The notes under the pieces were generated by a model. The model ran no database searches. It worked only from the letters and a program-made list of their open reading frames with translations, and was not told the origin of the DNA. Shown in pieces: positions 57,308 to 64,000 of a stretch of DNA of 64,000 nt. The translations under genes and the position numbers were made by a program. Every line of letters begins with the position of its first letter. The stretch's first letter is position 1. The DNA is from Symsagittifera roscoffensis (lineage: Eukaryota > Xenacoelomorpha > Acoela > Convolutidae), in NCBI RefSeq assembly GCF_963678635.1, contig NC_087062.1, positions 43,352,395 to 43,416,394 on the forward strand. The letters run 5' to 3'.

Positions 57308-57911
57308 TATGTGGACAAGGAAGCGAGTCAAAACAGTGGAGTCAAACATTTATAATTTGCTGTTGATAATTTTTTGCAATTTGTCCGAGTTCAAACAATG
57401 AAAACAAAATGAGCCAAAGACACAAACACTTTGCAAGCTTTCCAAAAAAAATCCTCGAAAAAAACACTCCTCAAAAAATTTGGGTTGATAAAAGAACAGA
57501 ATATCGGGGAATTTTCAAAAAAATATGCATGGAGAAAGACATTGAAGTTCACTCAATAATGAGTGAAACAAAAGCTGCATTTGCAGAGAGCGCCATTCAA
57601 TCATTAAAACACATAATTTACCTCCAAATTGAGGATCATGGCGAAAAAATCATTCCCAAGTTACCTCATTTTGTTTCTTTAAGGAATTGTAACGTCCTAA
57701 GATATATCTATTGGAAATCAGCTAGAGATGTCAAGAATACTGGTCTCAAAAAAGATACAAGCCACAATTTACAGATAAAATTTTTGAAATTTCGGCAATA
57801 TCTATAAAACAGCTCCAACATACTCGACAGATCTTCAAAGATCTCGACAAAGAAGAAATTCTGGGAACCTTTATTGGAAAAGAGCTGAGAAAATGTGCAG
57901 ATTCAAGGTAA
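57308..57911 (+). pseudogene. Polinton integrase, unit U5', N-terminally deleted
   Basis: Same abrupt start as U7 (GGAAATTGATATGTGGACAAGG). ORF 57,409-57,807 (132 codons) covers VDKRTEYRG and ETKAAFAESAIQSL. An insertion near 57,705 (IYWKSARD) and a stop at 57,805 end it. Confidence 0.7.
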
Positions 57912-58618
57912 ATCATTTTTTAAACTAAATTTCTATCAAACAGTTTTCCTGGATTTTTTTTTTACTATTGAGCTAGTTTCTAACGCTTCTTGTAATTGTT
58001 ATCCGAATAAAAGTCTGAGTTCTTTTACAAGTCTTATACCCGAACAAACACATTTGAAAGGAGAATGGTAGATTGCTGTTTCAGAAACATTATACCCTTC
58101 TTTGTACTAAATTGTTATTGAGGGAAAGATTACTTTCGTAGAAGGCAGTGAAAGTTCTTTTTCAATAACGCTCCAACAAGAAAAATAGCTCTTGGAATGA
58201 ATACAATTTCAGCTGTTGCAGAACTTCACTTGAGAGAGCTTACAATTATTCACGCTGGAAGAGCAACTGTTCCATTATGTAAAACTTCCCCTTGTCACTC
58301 TTATGTTACAAGAATAAAAAGATTGCAGTCTAACGAACATTTCCCAGCTCTACCTATGACCGATTTTCAAAATCACTATATTCTTGTTCTTGAATTGACT
58401 TCACTGCAGGATGCAGCTTAACAGTTGCTTTATCCAGAACTTAGTGGAGAAAGTTTGAGACAAGAAAAAACTTTTCAGTTTCACTTGGAGCAAGTAACCG
58501 AAGTGATAGCCTTGGGAGAAAGATTAACCAATGTTCAAATTGACGACAAGCTCGGAACAGTCGCTAAAATTTTTAACTTTTTGAGTTTTCAGGCTCCTGT
58601 AAAAATATTGTAATATCT
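57912..58618 (+). pseudogene. Penton-capsid deletion fusion, unit U5'
   Basis: Same fusion as U7: penton N-terminus to about 58,150, then the capsid C-terminal half. ORFs 58,197-58,421 and 58,425-58,613 carry LHLRELTII and LYPELSGESLRQEKTFQFHLEQVTEVIALGE in two frames. Confidence 0.65.
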
Positions 58619-58629
58619 TGTTTGTTTTT

Positions 58630-59243
58630 CTTCAGACCCAAATCTCCAATAAAAGTAGACAATGAATGCGGTTGAATTGAACGCCGAGAATTTTTTTTAA
58701 CCTAGACTGCAAAACAGTGTTCATTAATTTTTGTCCAGTTTATAAAGCTTGTGTATGGGACTTTGCTGATTCAATACCAAAATGCAAATAAGTCAATAAT
58801 CTTACTTTTTTTTATCCTAAATAGGATAATCAAGCAATCAATTTTTTTTGTTTTTAGATGTAAATCAACGCGCAATTGCAAAGATGGAAAATTTTCCTTT
58901 TCTGCATTTCATTGAAAAAATTCCTGAGCCTGGTTTTAGTACTTGGGATCTTACCCCTCTAACAAACTACCTCAACTAACAAAATTCTTTTGCAATCATC
59001 AACTCGGCTACAAGCAATGATAGAGGAGAACACTGGATCATGATTGCTCGACTGAAAAAAAAACAAGTTATTTCATTCGAACAAAAAAGTATTGGCAAAC
59101 GGTTCCCAGAAATTTACAAAAAACTGAAAGTTTGTGTGGATTCTACGCAATTTTTTCAGCAGTTCTTCTATATAAATTCTACGAGAGTAACTTGAATAAA
59201 ATTCAAGATGTGCGTGTTATAATTTTTATAAGTAATTTTATGT
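58630..59243 (+). pseudogene. Adenain-like protease, unit U5'
   Basis: The first part is diverged (DNECG instead of DNECC). The donor has become ATAAGT. GEHW is present near 59,029, but the Glu-containing strand is deleted (ARLKKKTSYF-like). SLCGFYAIFS keeps the Cys. The most decayed protease copy. Confidence 0.55.
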
Positions 59244-59371
59244 AAATGTGTAGATTTTTTTGTAGGTGTAAATTATGGTAGTAAATTCACTATACGATGC
59301 AGTGATTTATATATATTTTTTGTAACTTAATTTTTTTCCCATAACGCTTAGTTTTTTGAAATTTCAGTAGT

Positions 59372-59842
59372 TTTCAGCATTGTTTCAGGTAGATAGAGCA
59401 CTGTTTTAGAGGTCTGTTTTAAAAGTAAAATCATCTAATAAAAAAGTTATTAGGTCGAATTACTACAAATCTTAGCGTGTTTTAAAGTTTATTTGAAATT
59501 TTTTTTTATTCTTTCGATAGAAAACCTCAATTTTTACCCAAAAAACTTTTACCATTGACCATGTAACAAAAAACATTGTACCAAAATAGTAATTACAAGA
59601 TCTTCATTCCTCAATTTACACGTAATGTAAACTCAAATTGTGTGGAATTTGTTTTATTTCAAGTTGTGTTTTATTTAATTAGTTTCCTTGTTTTTGTTTC
59701 AAGAGTTAATAACAAATGTGAAAAAAGTATTTGAAAATTTTCGTGTTAATGAGTTTAAGTCAATTACCTTCTGTCGTTTTTGGAATGTTTTCACTTTCTT
59801 GTCGTCTTTGGTCGTCGCATATATATGCGTGCAACATACATC

Positions 59843-59906
<64 letters not shown>

Positions 59907-60003
59907 TTGATGTTGTTCAAACTATGCATCAAACAGTAGTGCACTGTACAATTGGCCCTTTTTTGCAATCGCTAAATAAAAATGAAAAATTGGGAGAGCT
60001 GGG
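59372..60003. other. Non-coding spacer with AT microsatellite
   Basis: No gene recognised. Reading frames across the microsatellite encode only alternating Tyr-Ile and are artefacts. The sequence on both sides matches nothing else in the window. Confidence 0.6.
59846..59903. repeat. (AT)29 microsatellite
   Basis: 58 bp of pure AT dinucleotide repeat. Confidence 0.98.
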
Positions 60004-60544
60004 GTGATGTGTCCCTTAGCTTAGTCCTAAATTATGTCGAGGTGAGGGTGATAACTTGTCGAGTTTGCTGTCTAAGTTGAAGTCGTCGGCTGTCGAGATG
60101 AGGTTCGTAGATTGTCAAGTTGAGGTTTCTCTGTTGTCCTGAGCTCACTGTTCAAAATTTCGGCTACGGAAAAGAAAGTTGAAGTCGGCTGATTAAAGGA
60201 GCTGGTCAATTGTTGCAGTTGATCTTGTTCCGGAGTAGCATTCAGATCTGATGAAACAAGAAGATTGGCTAGTCGTTGTTTTCTGCTGTTCCTTGTCGAA
60301 GAAGATCGACTAGTCGTTGTCGTTATCTAAGTAGTTACAGGCTAAAGAAATCTGGTTGCATTCAGAAATTTATGTAGAAAAGATGAGAGCATAACGAACG
60401 TTGGAGTAGACATTATGAGAGTTTGCTCCCGGAAAAAAACTGTTGTTGCGTATCAGGTGTCGTTGTCATACAAAACGTATTTCTGGCATCGGGGTTTTTG
60501 TCGTTGCTGTTTGTCTAAATTCGTTTAGGAAGGCAAAGCTGGCA
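60004..60544 (-). repeat. Putative BEL 3' LTR
   Basis: Immediately downstream (on the - strand) of the polypurine tract the sequence starts TGCCAGC (right edge 60,544). The left edge is uncertain: TGATGTG at 60,005 would give a TG...CA element of about 540 bp. No second LTR is in the window. Confidence 0.4.
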
Positions 60545-60546
60545 GG

Positions 60547-60568
60547 TTTTTCCGTTTTTTCCTTTTTC
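60547..60568 (-). other. Polypurine tract of BEL element
   Basis: The - strand reads GAAAAAGGAAAAAACGGAAAAA, interrupted only by one C, two bases before TGCC. It overlaps the stop of the integrase frame at 60,567. Confidence 0.6.
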
Positions 60569-61330
60569 AGGATGTCGGCGTTGGAGAGGATGCTCCAGTT
60601 TTATTGCTGTTCTTTGGCGCGGATTGTTGAGGGTAGAAGTCTGGACAAACAGGAGCGAGATGTATTGCTGGCATTTGAACACTTCCACGGTGGGTTCTAA
60701 CGTTGTCCCGTCGTATTACATTGTCGGCTGATGGGATCGGTGATTCTATGCGACCTTGTGGCTCTAATCCACTAGGAGTTAAATCTTCTAAAATCCAAAC
60801 GGGTTGTCCATTCGAAATAGGCAAGTTTTGAGGTCCATTTCTGTCGGAGAAGCAGAGTTGGATGAACGCTTTCAGTAGGGCGGTTCCAAGCATGGTCTGA
60901 TGGCTGCTGTGATAATTTCAATTGATTCAACCATGTTAATGGTTTAGAATTTATTCCTGGAGGCATACTGGCAAAAATTCAACCAAGAAGGAAATTGTTA
61001 GGGGTCAGGGCTTCGATGTCCCAGGGAGAAGATGATACAATTGTGATGGGTCGTGCATTCATAAACTGTTCGATCTCGCACAACAGGGTGTTGAAAGTAT
61101 CATCTTTAGTTCCAATGATGGCGTATAGAGAGTTTTTGGCGCTACAAATGAGACGTTTCCAGACGCCACCAAAATGTGGTGCATAGGTGGGGTTGAATTT
61201 CCAAGATATCAAGTGGTATCCAAAAAAATTGTTTTCTGCTGCTGTAAAAATCGTTGCCTTGTCAGAGCGGATTTGTGAAGGGGTACATCTTCTTGCAAAG
61301 ATGCGGCGAAGGGCTGGTTAGAGTTGTGTC
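60567..61330 (-). pseudogene. pol: BEL integrase core and C-terminus
   Basis: ORFs 61,212-60,979 and 60,893-60,567 plus an intervening frame (60,966-60,772). The second-Asp motif reads IRSDKATIF in place of the usual SDNGTNF. The Glu motif reads GGVWKRL, with Lys where the catalytic Glu should be. A C-terminal PVWILEDL strand and the HRGSVQMPAIHLAPV ending are well preserved. The enzyme is inactive as written. Confidence 0.8.
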
Positions 61331-61340
61331 GGATGATAGG

Positions 61341-62000
61341 TCATGGCAAACTTCCAGATGAATGCGCGGGTCGCCATGCAGGTAAAATCAGTCCATATTG
61401 TTTGCTATAAGTGGTTGAATGGTTTGACGCGAAGGGTCCAAAAATAAAAAGACCAGTTTGCTGAAAAGGGAATGACTTATCTGATGGAAATCGAAATGGG
61501 AGAGGAGACATTTCAGGTTGGAGTCGATAGGCGAGCTGGCGTCGGTAGTTGTAACAACTGTTGCACATTTTGCTTATTTGAAATCTGGCTGAGAGAATCC
61601 AATATTTAGCTTGGAATGTGTTGCCTGTATGCTCGGGTGGGGAAAGGTCATTAGAGATGTGAACATGTTGTATGAGGAGGTAAATTGCTGGATGTTTTCC
61701 ATCTAAAATAACCGAATGCTTTGAACAAAAGTCAAGTATTGATTTTTCTAGTCTTCCTAAGGCTCGCATGATGTTCGATTCGTCGAGAACAGACGAGAGG
61801 GGCCAGATGCGGCTAGAAGCAGCAACGATATTTCTTTTTGAAGACCTTTTAGCTCGTTCGAAAAAGAGTCCTGTTGTGATTTTTTGATGAGAAATTTCAT
61901 TTGCCAAGTCGATGTTGTATGCGTTCAGGGTGATACTATGATGTTGATTTTCTTCAGCTATCGAAGGCGGCGAAATTGCTGAGGGTGAAAACTGAATCAA
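61341..62000 (-). pseudogene. pol: BEL integrase zinc finger and first-Asp region
   Basis: The 219-codon ORF has LDESNIMRALGRL, then the HHCC finger (HVHISNDLSPPEH and CNSC), typical of BEL integrases. The first catalytic strand reads QQTGLFIFGPF, where family members have an Asp after GL. The end is shifted just before the second-Asp strand. Confidence 0.8.
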
Positions 62001-62127
62001 GTTATGTTAACGAGGTTTCTGATGAGGGTTTTGAGATACTGGTCGATCAATTGAAGATTTGCTGGTTGAGTTTTTAAACGGCGCGGGTGGCAAAAAGAAC
62101 ACAAGCTGCTGCGCTTAGAAGGCGGTT

Positions 62128-62499
62128 TCATTTCAAAAAGCGTTTAAAATTGATGCAGGAGCTGCTAACCATGGGAACTTGGAAGGCTGTAACATAGCAA
62201 GAGTGTTGCTGCTCGGGCAAACAATTTTCGGTAACACTGAAAAAGCAATGATGTTGTCTTTCGCTCTCCACAGTGTTTGAAGGAGAGGCTGTTTCAAAGC
62301 GCGGTTTGGGCCATGCATCTTCTGGCTGAAGATTGAAATCTGGTGCATTGAACCAACGGTTTTTAAGGTTGAACTCTGAAAAGAAGGTTCCACGCGCTCC
62401 ATCATCGGCGGGGTTGAGGTACCTGGGAGAGTAGATAGAGTGAGCTCCAGTACCTCTGCAACACGATTTGCAACAAAAATTTGTTGTCCTTTGTCTCAT
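62128..62499 (-). pseudogene. BEL RNase H-integrase connector
   Basis: The frame carries RYLNPADDGARG, which closes RNase H in BEL elements, followed by a WFNAPDFNLQPEDAWP segment. The two overlapping frames (62,133-62,405 and 62,128-62,499) reflect a frameshift near 62,400. Confidence 0.65.
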
Positions 62500-63002
62500 C
62501 CACGAATTGATTTCAAAACATTGCTGCTATCGGTCCAGAGAAAAGTGTGGTTTAGAGAGACGCGTTGTTGTTGATTAATGAAACTAGCAAGACGGGCACC
62601 AAACAGAGCTGCTTGCAGTTCCAGTTTTGTGATGGTGTGTTGCTTCAACGGAGCTATCCGGGCCTTGCCTAAAACAAACGTAATTTTTGGCTTTGAATCG
62701 GAATCTGTTGAGTAAACAAGGTAAGCTACTGAAGCATGAGCTGCGTATGAGGCATCCGAAAAGTTAATTTCTGAGGTAGGCTCTGCGAAATAAATGCGAG
62801 GCACGTTGATTGGTTGAAGTTTGTCGGCTTCTTGGAGAAGATTAAAGAGCTTGAGTAGGTCCTCTTTGGTAATTTGATCGTCCCATTTTAGTCCTTTTCT
62901 CCAAATGTGTTGCTGTAGAATTCGGAGGCGAAATGTGACAGGTGCGGCGAAGCCAATAGGGTCGAATATGGAGGATGAAGTAAGCAGAAGGTTGCGCAGC
63001 AT
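62496..63002 (-). pseudogene. pol: BEL RT thumb and RNase H
   Basis: 168 codons: SIFDPIGFAAPVT and QHIWRKGLKWDD of the RT-RNase H connection, then RNase H with INFSDASYAAHA (Asp), ITKLELQAALFG (Glu) and LWTDSSNVLK (Asp). All three catalytic acids are present. A stop after KSIRG separates it from the connector. Confidence 0.8.
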
Positions 63003-63068
63003 TGGCTTCTTCCTTTTCAGATCTTGAATTTTCTTCGGCTGAAAAACTAGTGAATTGGAGGAATTGTT

Positions 63069-63758
63069 CTATTCAATTCCCAAATTTTGTTTCCATCCAA
63101 TTCGTTGTGTATGGTCATCCAATTCGTTATGAGATATGGCGCGGTGTTGCAGAGGTATTGCACTTAAAAAAACTGGGTTTGTAGTAATCCACTCAGTCAG
63201 GTTGAAACTACCTGTGGCGAGTACCTTTCGCAAATCAGTAGATAGTTGTAATGCTTCTTCCACGGTGTTGGTTGACTCGTAAAAATCCTCCATGTAGAAG
63301 TTGCTGTCCATAAGTTCTTTGATGTAGGGGTAACAGTTTTTGTTGTCGTCACCACATCTTTGGAGGTGGAAGTTCGGACAAGTTGCCGAGCATTGTGCGC
63401 CAAAAACAAAACAAGGACACTCGTAAAAATCTGGCTGAGTTGTTTCCCAGATGAACCTGAGAAATTTCCGGTCTTCGAATCTGACGCAAAATTGCATGTA
63501 CATGCTTTCAATGTCTGCATTGATCGGATACTTCCGTTCTCGAAAACGGCAAATAACGGCGAGTAGGTTGCTTAGTATGTCCGGTCCAGATAAAAGCATG
63601 TCGTTCGTTTAGGCAAACTACTTTGAGTTTGGATTTCGCGTTTGAAACTCCGCGGAGTTTTCCAGGCTTATTTGGGTTCGTCAGTCCCTGTTCTGGCAGT
63701 ATCCATCCTGTTGAGGGAGTTTCTTCGCTTGGAAGTTTTTGAATGTATTTCTAGGTCA
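63069..63758 (-). pseudogene. pol: BEL reverse transcriptase
   Basis: The upstream frame has NPNKPGKLRGVSNAK (63,640-63,690). ORF 63,599-63,069 has LLSGPDILSNLLAVICRFRE, the motif A Asp in NADIESMYMQ, and the motif C loop as FYMEDF, where the family has YxDD. The first Asp of the pair is thus Glu. It ends in a frameshift after DDHTQRIG. Confidence 0.8.
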
Positions 63759-63788
63759 AATCGTTTGTGATTGTGTCCTGGTACATTG

Positions 63789-64000
63789 CAAGTTACCTCA
63801 ATTTGTGTCTACAAGGATTTGTCACGTCTTAAGATCTATTGGGAAATCAGTTAGAGATGTCAAGAATACTGATCTCAAAAAGAATACAAGTCACAACTTA
63901 CAGATAAAAATTTTGAAAGTTCGGCAATATCTACAAAACAGCTTCCTACATACATCTTCAAAGATCTCGACAAAACAAGAAGTTCTGGGAAAGTTTTATG
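63789..64000 (+). pseudogene. Polinton integrase fragment at right edge
   Basis: From CAAGTTACCTCAATTTGTG onward this matches 52,104-52,315 and 30,626-30,837 closely, on the + strand. It encodes LPQFVSTRICHVLRSIGKS and GKFY in the integrase C-terminal third. It shows that Polinton sequence resumes beyond the BEL element. The rest lies outside the window. Confidence 0.8.

Larger units (their letters stand above)
41825..59371 (+). mobile_element. Polinton/Maverick tandem array, block 2
   Basis: Parallel to block 1: U1' 41,825-49,088; U2' to 50,260; U3' to 54,880; U4' to 56,716; U5' to 59,371 (counterpart of U7). It lacks the two extra 1,439-bp units but keeps capsid sequence that block 1 lost, and the protease of the last unit. 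Similarity to the unit pattern stops at 59,371, where TTTCAGTAG should continue into the 0.2-kb segment. Confidence 0.8.
60004..63788 (-). mobile_element. BEL/Pao retrotransposon, 5'-truncated
   Basis: On the - strand the order is RT, RNase H, connector, HHCC finger, integrase core and C-terminal part, polypurine tract, LTR, the BEL/Pao layout. Gag, protease and the 5' LTR are missing, because the element is cut at 63,788 against a Polinton integrase. Base composition is clearly richer in G and C than the rest of the window. Frameshifts and stops occur throughout. Confidence 0.85.

Noticed and set aside
59688..60007. ORFs with Tyr-Ile repeats
   Set aside because: Translations of the AT microsatellite in several frames on both strands.
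60443..60700. + strand 85-codon ORF
   Set aside because: Shadow of the BEL integrase C-terminus and LTR on the - strand.

Overview
The window is repeat-dominated DNA from an AT-rich metazoan genome. I see no host gene. Three transposon classes point to an invertebrate animal: a Ty3/Gypsy-like retroelement with an env-like gene, Maverick/Polinton genes of the type first annotated in C. elegans as F54H12.2 and F54H12.3, and a BEL/Pao retrotransposon. Spliceosomal intron signals occur in two of them. I cannot name the species.

Region 1 (1-20,378): a very long Ty3/Gypsy-like retroelement on the + strand. A complete 9.4-kb unit (4,324-13,711) is preceded by the last 4.3 kb of a second tandem copy (1-4,323). 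Gene order is gag (capsid, CCHC knuckle, Arg/Asn-rich tail), a protease remnant, reverse transcriptase with a large internal deletion, integrase with a GPY module, a set of small membrane, Pro/Ser-rich and basic reading frames, an envelope-like glycoprotein, a Pro/Ser-rich ORF, an unrecognised ORF of about 330 codons, an intron-like segment, and a probable 1.9-kb LTR ending at 20,378. Most genes are frame-broken, so the copy is non-autonomous. The envelope looks like a class III (chuvirus/mononegavirus-type) glycoprotein. Several downstream ORFs match no family I know.

Region 2 (20,379-59,371): decayed Polinton/Maverick cores in head-to-tail tandem. The module order repeats: a 0.2-kb GC-richer segment, packaging ATPase, integrase, minor-capsid/penton-like, major-capsid-like (F54H12.2), adenain-like protease. 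No PolB gene and no terminal inverted repeat is visible. The whole array is present twice (20,379-39,418 and 41,825-59,371), separated by a 200-N gap and 2.2 kb of other sequence. Block 1 carries two extra, nearly identical 1,439-bp units. Shared internal deletions show that damaged units were amplified after they had decayed.

Region 3 (59,372-63,788): an (AT)29 microsatellite, then a 5'-truncated BEL/Pao element on the - strand. It has a plausible 3' LTR and polypurine tract, RT, RNase H and integrase, with substituted catalytic residues. It is clearly less AT-rich than its surroundings. The window ends (63,789-64,000) inside another Polinton integrase.

All genes belong to mobile elements, and most entries are pseudogenes. 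The best candidates for something undescribed are the complex retroelement with its unassigned 3' ORFs, and the tandem amplification of PolB-less Polinton cores.
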